The notes under the pieces were generated by a model, which searched no databases, was not told the DNA's origin, and was given only the letters and a program-made list of their open reading frames with translations. DNA of 64,000 bases. Origin: JBFWMG01 sp050251715 (GTDB taxonomy: Bacteria; Desulfobacterota; Desulfovibrionia; Desulfovibrionales; Desulfovibrionaceae). Shown here piece by piece: positions 27,001 to 35,169 of this stretch (its first letter is position 1; each line of letters starts with the position of its first letter). Both the position numbers and the translations under genes were made by a program. The DNA lies in assembly GCA_050251715.1 (NCBI GenBank), contig JBFWMG010000007.1, forward strand, positions 62,001 through 126,000. The letters are read 5' to 3'.

Positions 27001-27529
27001 CGCCACTGGCCGCGCGCCCATCCCGATCATCGCCATCACGGCGCATGTGCTCGCGGACTATCGCGGCAAAGCGGTCGCCGCCGGATGCACCGACTACCTG
27101 GCCAAGCCCCTGGGGCGCGACCAGCTGCTGCGCATGCTGCAAAAGCACACGCGTACCGCCGCGCTGCGGGCCGACGCGCCCGCCGAAAACAGCGGCAACG
27201 CCCCGCTCCCTCTGCCCCCTCTGCCCGCCGAAAACGTGGTGCTGGTGGATAAGGCGCTGGAAGAGATCATGCCCGGCTATCTTGCCTCGCTGGGCCAGGA
27301 CCTGCACACCATGCACGCCGCCATTGACACGCAGGACTTCGACACCATCCGCAAGCTGGGGCACAACAGCAAGGGCGTCGGCACGAGCTATGGGTTGGAG
27401 CGCATCAGCAACCTGGGCCGTGACCTGGAGCATGCCGCCACCGCGCAGGACGCCGCGCGCGTCCACGAAGCGCTTGACGCCATGAGAGCCTATCTGGCCG
27501 TGGTGACCGTTAAATATGTTTCCATGTGA
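24044..27529 (+). CDS. Cache hybrid histidine kinase with two receivers and HPt
   Basis: 1161 residues, a full phosphorelay in one chain. Membrane segment (about 29-48); periplasmic sCache_2-like domain (about 50-200, DYFWITDTRPRMIMHP and WGWVVGTGFYPEEM); membrane segment (about 211-232); two PAS (about 265-380, 390-510); HisKA with His535; HATPase_c (GIGIALEQ, GTGLGLAIS); receiver 1 (about 770-890), whose acceptor Asp is replaced (ALMANSLPD); receiver 2 with Asp966 in LMDMEMPVMDG; HPt with His1107 in LGHNSKGVG. Receiver 1 is therefore probably structural. The final target is not evident, but the lone receiver 68 bases downstream is a natural partner. The ATG at 24044 is chosen as the nearest start before the membrane segment; its Shine-Dalgarno is poor. 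Confidence 0.92.
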   Translation: MNDRPSLLATLRRSGPADTSGWQGRLLPRIATSVLVILGVVAAGLLAFHPIVKNELLEGKQDVVRQLTYAACSLLELYEAKVHSGEMTRAEAQNAAKEMLRNVRYGPENKDYFWITDTRPRMIMHPYRRDLEGVELTEFMDTTGTRLFLDFVDTARTHGEGYASYSWQWKDDPRRIGKKISFVKKFTPWGWVVGTGFYPEEMARAVAMQRGWLIASCIIGIGVVAVLGGYLLRLGHATDRLIRRERHTHRVLEHAVQESTHRMRAVFDNSLLFIALLGPDGTLLECNHSIMSHAPAQQKPTSGTRLWEAAWWQHSARERLHLREAVQKAAAGEIATLVTTVPAPNGTVRYLNFSITPVRDDSHYVTTLVAQGHDITAAKLAEESTRKAEERYRSMFENSIAGIFQSTPDGRLLHANPAMASIMGYDSPDAMLLSRGNDISHHFYYDPEDRHKIMRTLQEKGQVKDVEVRFLRKDGSQVWVSLSCWLVRSDTGTTYVEGTMEDRTERAIKDQAIKDREAAEAANLAKSEFLARMSHEIRTPMNAIMGMSELLWETELTPDQKDYVQTFRSSGTLLLEIINDILDFSKIEAGLVTLESIVFSVRDEVETVARLLAFRAHEKNLELVCHVARDVPSHVVGDPARLRQVLINLMGNAIKFTHRGDVTLHVSAVPGEPQEQRLLFAVSDTGIGIALEQQQAIFQRFSQADTSTTRRYGGTGLGLAISRHLVTLMGGAIQVVSSPGNGSRFSFHASFASAPPDAFAMPAPPPELAGVPILVVDDHDLSRRVLLDFLEDFGMDAKGSVSMVEALDMAKAAAAAAKPFRIALMANSLPDMEGFAALARMRREVPTPPIPLLLYTSTASVTEKSRARALFHARNLIKPVRRLELRDTLIEALHAPGVTPKAPATPVVAHEDNPPLKVLLVEDYAPNRQVIAMYCKHQPITLTMAENGQIGLETYRSSAFDIILMDMEMPVMDGYEATRTIRDEERATGRAPIPIIAITAHVLADYRGKAVAAGCTDYLAKPLGRDQLLRMLQKHTRTAALRADAPAENSGNAPLPLPPLPAENVVLVDKALEEIMPGYLASLGQDLHTMHAAIDTQDFDTIRKLGHNSKGVGTSYGLERISNLGRDLEHAATAQDAARVHEALDAMRAYLAVVTVKYVSM

Positions 27530-27597
27530 CCAAGTTATTATCCTTGCAGACGGAGCGGCATGAGGTTAATAGTTGTCCATTGGAGATTCCCACCACC

Positions 27598-27978
27598 ATG
27601 AAGCACATCCTCATCATTGATGACGACAAGAACATGCGCGCCTTCCTGCGGCTGCATCTGAGCCACGCGGGCTATGACGTCTCGGAGGCGGAGGACGGCG
27701 AAGCCGGTTTGCACATGCTCGGCGTGCGCAGGGCCGAACTCGTCATTGTGGATATTTTCATGCCGCACAAGGATGGCCTGGAAACCATTCTGGAACTGCG
27801 CGCGCAGGGGGCGGGCTGCAAGATCGTGGCGGTTTCGGCGGGCACGGCTGCCATAAACACCGGTCTCAACTTCCTCAACCATGCCAAGGAATTCGGCGCC
27901 GACGCCATCCTGGCGAAACCGCTCGCCAAGGAAACGCTGCTGCCCACCGTCGCCTCGCTCATCGGGAACGCCGATTGA
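27598..27978 (+). CDS. single-domain response regulator
   Basis: 126 residues, a complete CheY-like receiver: HILIIDDDKNM, acceptor Asp52 in VIVDIFMPHKDG, Lys in AILAKPL. No output domain. It follows the HPt-containing kinase by 68 bases and is probably its partner. GGAG lies about 11 bases before the ATG. Confidence 0.92.
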   Translation: MKHILIIDDDKNMRAFLRLHLSHAGYDVSEAEDGEAGLHMLGVRRAELVIVDIFMPHKDGLETILELRAQGAGCKIVAVSAGTAAINTGLNFLNHAKEFGADAILAKPLAKETLLPTVASLIGNAD

Positions 27979-28137
27979 TTTTCTTCCTTCTTGCCAGATT
28001 TCCGTGCAGCCCTTATATTAAGATAGCCTGATGTGACCTTCCACGGATGCGCCCTCCTTGCGGCGCGCCCTACCCGGAGTGGCCCCGGCCATGCGCGCCG
28101 CCTTGCGTTGCGCGCACAAGCAGCCAGGAGGTTTGTC

Positions 28138-28566
28138 ATGAACATTCAAAACATCCTGCTTCCCTTTGATGGCTCCGTCCATTCGGACCACGCCCTGGAC
28201 CATGCCGTGGCCATGGCCAAACTGACCAACGCGTCCATCACCCTGCTTACCTGTTATGACCTGCTGCCGACGCTGGACGACATGGCCATGCCTCATATCG
28301 ACGAGGTGCGGCGGCAGTATGGCGTATCGGCCAACAAGATCCTTGTGGCCGGGCGCGAAAAGCTCGAAGCGGCGGGCGTGCCCTTCAAGAGCGTCCTGCA
28401 GGAGGGACGCGCGGGCAAGATCATTGCCGAAATGGCCGGAAGCGGGCGCTTCGACATGGTCATCATGGGCTCGGGCGGCCATTCCAGCATCGCCGGGCTG
28501 CTTATCGGCAGCGTGACGCACAAGGTTCTGGGTTCCATCCATTGCCCGGTGCTCATCGTGCCGTAG
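28138..28566 (+). CDS. universal stress protein (UspA family)
   Basis: 142 residues: ILLPFDGSVHSDHALDHAV at the N terminus and the ATP-binding signature MGSGGHSSIAGLLIGSVT near the C terminus, so a nucleotide-binding Usp. CAGGAGG before the ATG sets the start. Such proteins bind ATP and help survival under stress; the partner is unknown. Confidence 0.93.
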   Translation: MNIQNILLPFDGSVHSDHALDHAVAMAKLTNASITLLTCYDLLPTLDDMAMPHIDEVRRQYGVSANKILVAGREKLEAAGVPFKSVLQEGRAGKIIAEMAGSGRFDMVIMGSGGHSSIAGLLIGSVTHKVLGSIHCPVLIVP

Positions 28567-28598
28567 CCTTCTTGGCGCACGGGACGAACGGATCGCAC

Positions 28599-28623
28599 AA
28601 AAAAACCCCGGCGCGGGACGGGG
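28599..28623 (-). terminator. rho-independent terminator of the Crp-like gene
   Basis: On the minus strand CCCCG-(8-base loop)-CGGGG is followed by seven U. It lies about 40 bases past the stop of the gene at 28663-29547, between convergent genes. Confidence 0.7.
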
Positions 28624-28662
28624 CTCTTGAGGTGCGGCGCACGGCTCGGGCGCGGCGCCGCT

Positions 28663-29547
28663 TCATGGTGCCGCGACCTTCTCTCTGCCCCCGGCCCCAA
28701 GCCATTCCTGCACCGCCTGCCTGCGCAGGCACACCAGCGCAAGCGGCAGGTCACCCACACACACGGCGCGCAGCAACCGTTGCGGGTCAAGCCCTTCGGC
28801 CTGCGCCAGCGCCTCCAGGTCCATGCTTTCCAGATCGCCCACAAAGGGCGGCGCTATCTCGGACCGGTAGGCGTCCGCCGCAGTCGCGGCCTTGGCCAAA
28901 AAATCATCGGGAGCCGTCAGCGTATACGTGTGGTCCGCGACAATCGGGATGCGCTTGTCCACCTCGCCCCAAAAATTCTCCACGGTCTTCTCGCCCATGA
29001 CCTCTTTGCTGACGAGCATGCCTTGGCGCTCCAGTTCGTTGAGCACGTAATCCACCTCCACGGCGGCGACGCGGGCCACGGCCTGCACCGTGCCCACCAG
29101 CTCGTTCCGGCTGAGCGCGGGGCGTTCCTCTCCCACGGACTTGGCCTGATGCATGAGCCACAGGATCTGGCTGACACTGTGGAACATGGTGTCGGTGGGC
29201 TGTGTGGCGAGAAACTCCAGCAGGTCGCGCTGGCGATGGATCAGGGCGTCGACGATGCGCTGCACCGGGTTGGGGCTTTTGGCGAGCAGGGCTTGCAGCA
29301 CACCCAGATCCACGGGCATCAGTTCGGTGTCATCCGCGGCCTCCATGCTCACGGCCATGAGTGAGCCGGGCAGGAGCGCGCCTTCACCCAGCACCTGCCC
29401 CGGCCCAAAACGGGCCAGGTGCAGCCGCCTGTTGCGCACCACCTTGAACGCGTTCACCGCGCCGCGCTTGACGACATACGCCCGGTCGATGACCTCGCCC
29501 TCGCGGCACACCAGCTCACCTTTCGCATAGGTAATGTTTTCCTGCAC
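28663..29547 (-). CDS. Crp/Fnr-type cyclic-nucleotide-binding protein
   Basis: 294 residues. A cyclic-nucleotide-binding fold (about 8-120: ELVCREGEVIDRAYVVKRGAV, FGPGQVLGEGALLPG) is followed by a helical region resembling a Crp helix-turn-helix (about 150-195, LSRNELVGTVQAVARVAAVE and LNELERQGML). An extra C-terminal extension of about 90 residues has no recognised match. GTG start with GGGAGG eight bases upstream; the longer upstream frame lacks a ribosome-binding site. No Fnr-type cysteine cluster, so not an oxygen-sensing Fnr. Probably a transcription factor, but the altered second helix and the tail leave a non-DNA-binding role open. Confidence 0.8.
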   Translation of the reverse strand: MQENITYAKGELVCREGEVIDRAYVVKRGAVNAFKVVRNRRLHLARFGPGQVLGEGALLPGSLMAVSMEAADDTELMPVDLGVLQALLAKSPNPVQRIVDALIHRQRDLLEFLATQPTDTMFHSVSQILWLMHQAKSVGEERPALSRNELVGTVQAVARVAAVEVDYVLNELERQGMLVSKEVMGEKTVENFWGEVDKRIPIVADHTYTLTAPDDFLAKAATAADAYRSEIAPPFVGDLESMDLEALAQAEGLDPQRLLRAVCVGDLPLALVCLRRQAVQEWLGAGGREKVAAP

Positions 29548-29670
29548 CGTCCATTCCTCCCGGTGGGCACCGCATTGTTTTTTGCGACTATAGTATGATA
29601 GAGACCATTTGTGAACTCGAACAGGATGCTGTACGGTACGTTTCACACAAAAATGCCATGGAGGCCCACC

Positions 29671-30084
29671 ATGTACACCGACCTGCTCGCCGCTACGGAA
29701 AGGTTGCCCTTTGTCAAGCTGCTCGTCCACATGGCCATGGCCGACGGCGCCATCGCGCCCGAGGAACTGGTGGTCATCGAGCAGGCCGCCACGGATTTGC
29801 AGGTGGACTTTTCCCCGGTCTTCGACATCGGCACGGATTACACCTCGGACCTCTCCTCGATCCTGGCCGCGTTCACCTCACCCCAGTCCAAACAGGTGGT
29901 GCTGCTTGAGCTGGTCAGCCTTTCGCACGCCGACGAACACTACAGCGCCGAGGAACGGGAACAAGTTGGCGTGATAGCCGGCATGATGGGCGTGGCCAAG
30001 GCGCGGCTCGAAGCGGTGGAGGCGTGGGTGGCGGAGGGCGTGGCGTGGCGCAAACGGGGCCGGGAGCTCGTCCAGACCGCCTGA
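29671..30084 (+). CDS. TerB-like domain protein
   Basis: 137 residues, all helical in character, with the two TerB-type repeats: MAMADGAIAPEELVVIEQ near residue 20 and SLSHADEHYSAEEREQVGVI near 85. TerB-like proteins occur in tellurite/stress systems and as helper domains; the role here is not known and no other ter genes are seen. GGAGG sets the start. Divergent from the Crp-like gene. Confidence 0.8.
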   Translation: MYTDLLAATERLPFVKLLVHMAMADGAIAPEELVVIEQAATDLQVDFSPVFDIGTDYTSDLSSILAAFTSPQSKQVVLLELVSLSHADEHYSAEEREQVGVIAGMMGVAKARLEAVEAWVAEGVAWRKRGRELVQTA

Positions 30085-30224
30085 TATTTGCCCTTTTCAC
30101 ACAAACCACCCATTCCTCGTCCGACGCGCCATGCCCCTGGCGCGCGCCAACGGGGCATCCCGGCAGGGCCGGACAAAGGCCGCCATGGCCGTCGGCCGCA
30201 TGCCCGCCGGCCGGCCGCCCGGGG

Positions 30225-31895
30225 TCAGGGCGAGGCCAGCACGCAGACGTTCTTGCCCTGGTTTTTTGCGGCGTACATGGCCTTGTCCCCCAGGCTCACC
30301 AGGGTACGGCTGTCCGTGGCGTGGTCAGGAAACACCGCCGCCCCGATACTGGCGCCGATGCGCGCCGTGCCCGCGGCAAGCTCGAACGGCACATTCAGGC
30401 TGGTGACGATCTTGTCCCCCACCTGCTGGGCGTCTTCAACGCTGGCTATTTGGACAAGGATCGCCGCAAACTCGTCCCCACCCAGGCGGGCCGCGGTGTC
30501 CGACTTGCGCGTGCAGGCCTCCAGAATCCGGGACACCTTGACCAGGATTTCATCGCCCGCGTGATGCCCCATGGTGTCGTTGACCTTCTTGAACCCATCC
30601 AGATCGATGTACAAAAGCCCCACCTTGTATCCGTGGCGTTCCGCTTCCCGCAGAGCCACGTCCAGACGGTCGTGGAACAGGGCGCGGTTGGGCAGGCCGG
30701 TCAGGAGGTCGAACTGGGCCATGGTCACCAACTGGGCCTGCGCCATGCGCCGCCGGACCAGGGCCAGCGCCAGCATCCAGGTGGCTATTGCGGAAAAAGC
30801 CAGAATGGCGCCGCCAAATAACGCGACATCCGTCTCAAGGGACGCGGTCTTGGCGGCCAGGACCGCCGGTGGAACGCGGCTGACCAGCACCCAGGAATAG
30901 GCCGCCTTCTTCTCGCAAACAATCTCGGGAGATGGGGCGGTGCGCTCATGGCCGCTGCCGCTTGCGGCAAGGGAGTTTCGCATCCCCTCCTCTATGGGGT
31001 AGATCGTGGAGAAGGTGAAGACACCGTTTTTTGTCTGCATCTGCCCTTCCTTCCTCTCCATGATGCCCCGCCATTCCTCTGGATAGGTGGCGCCAAAGGT
31101 CATCCCGGCCCGGTCCGGGAACATGAATCCCCACGCCTGGCCCGGATCCGGGTGCAGCAGCCAGTGGCCGTCGGCGTTGACCAGCATCTTTTCGCTGTCC
31201 GTGGATTTGCCGATTTCCATGATGCGGTCCAACAACTGCTGGGCCAGATAGTTGAGCACCACGACGCCGTGTTTGCCGCCGTTGCCGTCCACGGCAGGGG
31301 TGGAGAAACGGATCATGGGCTTGTGGGGCATCTCGATCCGCTCGTTCTCCACGTTCAAATCAAAGGGGGAAAGATAGACATCGCCCTGCTGAAGCGCCAT
31401 TGCCTGGGAAAAATAGTAGCGCGCGGATTTGTCCTGCAACGCGTCGTGCGGCACGGCAACCGGATTGCCGGCATTGAAGTTGACGCGCACACGCTCCATG
31501 CCCTTTTCATCGATGTAGCGGATCTGGTCGTACACCGCCTTGGCCTTGGCCAAAACGATATACTCACGCTGCAAGGCGCCTATGGCGGCCAATGATTGCC
31601 CCTGGTTGTTGGCGGCAAAGAGAAGTTGGAGTTCGTTGTCCTGGGCGAGGAAGATAAGGTCGCCTACAACGGCGTCAAAAACGTGCGTCATGCTCTGATG
31701 CTGCAACGCAAGGCTTGTCCGCTGGCGCCCCTTGATTGCGTCAACGATATGGTTTCTTTCCGATTGATGGAAGAAAAACAGGATGCCGCACAAAAAAAGG
31801 GTGCTGCACAGATACAGGGGAACAAACATAAGGGCGGTCTTCTTCAAGACGGCGCCCCGCGTCTGGCGGTTTTTCAGGTGTCCCGGCTCATCCAT
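30225..31895 (-). CDS. Cache-domain diguanylate cyclase
   Basis: 556 residues. N-terminal membrane segment (about 20-42), a large periplasmic sensor of double-Cache type (about 45-350), second membrane segment (about 356-380), then GGDEF (about 395-556) with GGDEF at 472-476 and DLDGFKKVND. The inhibitory RxxD site (RKSD) stands five residues before GGDEF, so the active enzyme should be feedback-inhibited by c-di-GMP. The ATG at 31895 has AAAGGGGGA just upstream. Converts GTP to c-di-GMP in response to an extracellular ligand. Confidence 0.93.
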   Translation of the reverse strand: MDEPGHLKNRQTRGAVLKKTALMFVPLYLCSTLFLCGILFFFHQSERNHIVDAIKGRQRTSLALQHQSMTHVFDAVVGDLIFLAQDNELQLLFAANNQGQSLAAIGALQREYIVLAKAKAVYDQIRYIDEKGMERVRVNFNAGNPVAVPHDALQDKSARYYFSQAMALQQGDVYLSPFDLNVENERIEMPHKPMIRFSTPAVDGNGGKHGVVVLNYLAQQLLDRIMEIGKSTDSEKMLVNADGHWLLHPDPGQAWGFMFPDRAGMTFGATYPEEWRGIMERKEGQMQTKNGVFTFSTIYPIEEGMRNSLAASGSGHERTAPSPEIVCEKKAAYSWVLVSRVPPAVLAAKTASLETDVALFGGAILAFSAIATWMLALALVRRRMAQAQLVTMAQFDLLTGLPNRALFHDRLDVALREAERHGYKVGLLYIDLDGFKKVNDTMGHHAGDEILVKVSRILEACTRKSDTAARLGGDEFAAILVQIASVEDAQQVGDKIVTSLNVPFELAAGTARIGASIGAAVFPDHATDSRTLVSLGDKAMYAAKNQGKNVCVLASP

Positions 31896-32116
31896 GGGGA
31901 ATCCCCCTTTGCCTATGCGCGGGCGCATCACGCGACACCGCATTGCATGGCATGAGAATAGTTACGGATTCTATATCCCATGCGAAAGCTTTTGGCAACA
32001 AACGCGTTCAGGACGCGGGAAAACCCCACATACCCTGGCTGCGAAGAGGATCTGTCATGGAAAACGCGGCCCGAGGCGGAGGCACCCCGACGCGGCCCGC
32101 CCCGCATGCCGCTGCG

Positions 32117-32569
32117 CTACAGCACGTCGCCGGGCGTCCCGATAAGGAGCATGGGGCAGCGACGGGCGTCGCGTTCCAGGTCGGAAAGGGTGATGGTCTT
32201 GAGGTGATCGTACATGGCCTGCTGCGCCTTGATCCAGATGGAACCGGTCACGCAGTCGCACACGCGGCGGCAGGCGCCTTCCTCGGTGAGGCACCCTTCC
32301 AGGGTCGGTTCCCCTTCCAGCACCTGGACGATCTCGCCCACGGAAATGGCGTTGGCGGGCCTGGTGAGCATATGGCCGCCCTTGGGGCCGCGCTTGCTTT
32401 TGATGTACCCCGCGCCGCGCAGGTCGCGGATGAGTTTTTCCAGATATTTTGGCGAGATATTCTGCCGTTCCGCAATATCCTTGATGGGCACGGGGCCGTT
32501 CTTGCCGAACAGGGCTATGTCCAGAAGCATGCGGGTGCCGTAGCGGCTTTTCGTGGTGAGCGTGAGCAT
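32117..32569 (-). CDS. rrf2: Rrf2-family transcriptional regulator
   Basis: 150 residues. Winged helix (about 1-75: TTKSRYGTRMLLDIAL, ISPKYLEKLIRDLRGAGYI, KRGPKGGHML) followed by a cysteine segment with Cys93, Cys100, Cys104 and Cys106, placed where IscR-type relatives bind an iron-sulfur cluster. Rrf2 is the family founder, described beside the hmc operon of Desulfovibrio vulgaris, whose expression it affects. Here it closes the same-strand run hmcABCDEF-usp-receiver-receiver-kinase-rrf2, supporting the same role. Confidence 0.93.
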   Translation of the reverse strand: MLTLTTKSRYGTRMLLDIALFGKNGPVPIKDIAERQNISPKYLEKLIRDLRGAGYIKSKRGPKGGHMLTRPANAISVGEIVQVLEGEPTLEGCLTEEGACRRVCDCVTGSIWIKAQQAMYDHLKTITLSDLERDARRCPMLLIGTPGDVL

Positions 32570-32612
32570 GAAAAATGGTCTCCAAGGCCGGGGTGCGCCG
32601 GATAGGCCGGCT

Positions 32613-34100
32613 TCAGTCCCGGTCCACCGGTTGGATCTTGACGGAATCCGGCAGCGTGCGCGGCACGGTGATGGTGAAACACGTTCCCTGTCCGGGTTCC
32701 GACGCCACCGTGATGCCGCCGCAATGCTGCTCGATGACCCGGTTGCTGATGAACAGGCCGAGTCCGGTGCCCTTCTTGCCCTTGGACGAAAAAAAGAGGG
32801 TGAACATCTTTTCACGGGTTTCCGCGTCCATGCCCGCGCCGTTGTCGCGCACGGTGCACCGCACGCTGTCCGGCAGGGGTTCCACCATGAAATCCACCCG
32901 GCCGCCGCTCCCGCCGCCCGCGCAACAGGCGTCCACGGCGTTTTCCAGGATATTGACCAGGGCCGAGGAAAACGCGGCCTCGTCAATCTCGAACGCGCCC
33001 GCATCCCCGTTGACGGCAAAGTGGAAGGCCACCCCGTTGGCCGTGGCCTTGGGCTCCACCATGGCCGCGACCTTGGCCGCAAACGCGGCCACATCCTTTT
33101 CGGCCCATTCCAGCGGGCGGTCCTTGACGTAGTACAGCATGTCCAGAACCATGCCCCGGATGCGGGCCGACACCTCCTTCACCGTTTCAAACCCCTGCGC
33201 CACGCGGTCCGGGGCATTGCGCTTGATGCCGGATTCGAGCCGGTAGATGCCGCCGTCAAGCGCGGTGAGCATGCCCTTGATGCCGTGCGACATGGAGCCG
33301 ATCATGAGGCCGAGGGATGCGAGGTTGTCTTGCAGCTTGCGCAGTTCGGTGATGTCCGCGCCCAGTTCCATGGCATGGGTTATCTCCCCGGCCAGATTGC
33401 GTATGGGCGCGGTGCGGATGAGCACGTTGCGGGGCTTGCCCGTGGCGTCGCCCAGGATGGATTCGGTCTGATGCGTGCCTCCGTCGGCAAAGGTCTTGAC
33501 CGTGGGGCAGTTGGGACAGGGCTCGGGCCGATCGGTGTAGGAGCGGTAGCACAGGCTCGCGGCGCACTCGCCAAAGGTGGCCTTGAACTGCCGGTTGGCC
33601 GAGGTGAGGGCGAACTGCCTGTCCACCACGCTGATGTAGCAAGGCGACTCGTCAAAAAGTTGCTGGTGCAGGGCGGTCTTTTCGCGCACCAGGTCTTCCA
33701 GGTGCTCGGTGTACCGGGCCAGCTGCCGTTTCAGGATGATCTTTTCGCGCACGCGGCCCAGGGCCGCTTCCAGGATCTCGTCGTTGATGGGCTTGGTGAT
33801 GAAGTCGGCGGCTTCGAGCTTGAGGCTCTTCACGGCCATGTCCATGTCGCCGTGGCCGGTAATCATGACGACCTCGGTGTCGGGCCTGCGCTCCTTGATG
33901 CGGCGCAGCAGTTCCACGCCGTCCATGCCGGGCATCTTGATGTCCGTAAGCACGATGGTGGGGCGGAACCGCTCCATGATTTCCAAGGCCTTGGCGCCGT
34001 TTTCCGCAGTGAGCACCTCGTAGCCAAGATCCTTGAGGAACAGGCCAAGAAACTTGCGTATGCCCTCTTCGTCGTCTACGAGCAGCAGCTTTTCCATCAT
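32613..34100 (-). CDS. receiver-PAS-histidine kinase of the hmc cluster
   Basis: 495 residues, no membrane segment. Receiver (about 3-118, Asp53 in LTDIKMPGMDG); PAS (about 145-260) with an unusual cysteine motif, C-X10-C-X2-C-P (CYRSY, then CPNCPTVKTFADG); a dimerisation region with His272 in SMSHGIKGMLTALDGG, not a standard HisKA; HATPase_c (DNGAGMD, GTGLGLFIS). The same cysteine motif is in the kinase at 43098-45389. It could bind a metal or cluster or form a redox switch; that is inference. Ends 43 bases before rrf2. Tandem Met codons at 34100 and 34097 are both possible starts. Confidence 0.9.
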   Translation of the reverse strand: MMEKLLLVDDEEGIRKFLGLFLKDLGYEVLTAENGAKALEIMERFRPTIVLTDIKMPGMDGVELLRRIKERRPDTEVVMITGHGDMDMAVKSLKLEAADFITKPINDEILEAALGRVREKIILKRQLARYTEHLEDLVREKTALHQQLFDESPCYISVVDRQFALTSANRQFKATFGECAASLCYRSYTDRPEPCPNCPTVKTFADGGTHQTESILGDATGKPRNVLIRTAPIRNLAGEITHAMELGADITELRKLQDNLASLGLMIGSMSHGIKGMLTALDGGIYRLESGIKRNAPDRVAQGFETVKEVSARIRGMVLDMLYYVKDRPLEWAEKDVAAFAAKVAAMVEPKATANGVAFHFAVNGDAGAFEIDEAAFSSALVNILENAVDACCAGGGSGGRVDFMVEPLPDSVRCTVRDNGAGMDAETREKMFTLFFSSKGKKGTGLGLFISNRVIEQHCGGITVASEPGQGTCFTITVPRTLPDSVKIQPVDRD

Positions 34101-34232
34101 GTCAGTCAACGTGCACTCCGGGCGTTGGGGTGAGCACCGCGCCGTGCCGTGCGGCAGCACACAGGCGTCCGCGCGCGGCCCGCGCACGCGCGGCCGGACC
34201 TGGGGTCCGGACGCGCCGCGCACAAGAGCCAA

Positions 34233-34339
34233 CTAGCGCATTTTCACATTGAAACACTGTGGCAAATTGAAATAATGAAGCATTATTTCAATAAAATGCA
34301 CAAGAGCTTCTAAACTTTTTCAAAGTTAAGATGCGCTAG
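34233..34339. repeat. 107-bp inverted-repeat intergenic element, copy B
   Basis: Second copy of the element at 3046-3151. It begins CTAGCGCATTTT and ends AAGATGCGCTAG, giving 12-bp terminal inverted repeats with one mismatch, and contains the same perfect palindrome (34268-34290). Its closing CTAG provides the TAG stop of the receiver gene at 34336-34689. It lies in the 235-base gap between that gene and the kinase, so its hairpin may affect read-through. Confidence 0.82.
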
Positions 34340-34689
34340 CCTATCGTCTCCCGGACGATGGCAAGCAACTGCTCGGGGTCAAAGGGCTTCTTGACCGTGG
34401 CAACCGCCTTTCGGATGGCAAGGTGGATGCCGGACAACCCGCTCACGACAATGACAGGCGTATCCTTGAACGCCTCCAGCTGGGAGTACTTGCGGTAGAA
34501 CCGCGGCCCCCACTCCTCGGGCATTTCCAGGTCCAGGGTAATCAGGTCCGGCTTTTCGGCCTTGAGCACCTCCAGAGCCTCGTTGCCATCGTAAGCGATA
34601 CAGGTTTCGTAGCCGTTGTCGGTGAAAACGGTCACGAGATAATCGACGATGTTCTTGTCATCGTCCACGACCAGAATCTTCTTTGCCAT
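34336..34689 (-). CDS. single-domain response regulator (hmc cluster, second)
   Basis: 117 residues: KKILVVDDDKNI, acceptor Asp53, and the switch Lys in TVKKPFDP. The loop after the Asp is odd: LDLEMPEEWGPRFYRKYS instead of the usual MPxMDG. It is about 60% identical by eye to the receiver just upstream, a tandem duplication. Its place, between hmc and rrf2, is where Desulfovibrio vulgaris has the receiver gene rrf1. Its stop codon lies in the repeat at 34233-34339. Confidence 0.9.
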   Translation of the reverse strand: MAKKILVVDDDKNIVDYLVTVFTDNGYETCIAYDGNEALEVLKAEKPDLITLDLEMPEEWGPRFYRKYSQLEAFKDTPVIVVSGLSGIHLAIRKAVATVKKPFDPEQLLAIVRETIG

Positions 34690-34779
34690 GGTTGCCTCTC
34701 CTCCGGGATGTTGCGCGCCCGCACGGCCCCAATGGCCGATTTACCGGTACGCGCCGGTGGATATCCCGCTTTCGGCGCG

Positions 34780-35136
34780 CTAGTCGCCGATGGTGTCTCT
34801 GACGATCTTGAGCAGTTCGTCACGGTCGAATGGTTTGGTAAGACTTGCCACTGCCTTGGGCACCGCATACTTGGTGGCGGTGAGCCCGCTGATGACGATG
34901 ACCGGAATCTTCTTGTACTCCTGCTCCTGGGTGAGCTTGCGGTAGAAGCGCGGCCCCCACTCGTCGGGCATTTCAATGTCCAGGGTGATGAGGTCGGGCT
35001 GCTCGCTCTTCACGATGTCCACCGCGCCCGCGCCGTCGTTGGCGGTGCAGGTGGCGTAGCCGTTGTCCTCGAACAGCTCGGACAAATAGGAGACGATGTT
35101 CGGGTCGTCGTCGATAATCATGATCTTTTTAGCCAT
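34780..35136 (-). CDS. single-domain response regulator (hmc cluster, first)
   Basis: 118 residues: KKIMIIDDDPNI, Asp53, Lys in SLTKPFDR. It shares the unusual loop EMPDEWGPRFYRK with its neighbour at 34336-34689 and is its likely paralogue. It starts 33 bases after the double-USP gene, so it is probably in the hmc transcript. No output domain: it may relay phosphate or act by binding another protein. The receiver-PAS kinase downstream is a candidate partner. Confidence 0.9.
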   Translation of the reverse strand: MAKKIMIIDDDPNIVSYLSELFEDNGYATCTANDGAGAVDIVKSEQPDLITLDIEMPDEWGPRFYRKLTQEQEYKKIPVIVISGLTATKYAVPKAVASLTKPFDRDELLKIVRDTIGD

Positions 35137-35169
35137 TGCTGGTTCCTCTCCTTGCTGGCGTGGTGGCGG

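Noticed and set aside
29671..30084. Tellurite-resistance operon
   Set aside because: Only a TerB-like domain is present; no TerC, TerD or related genes adjoin it.
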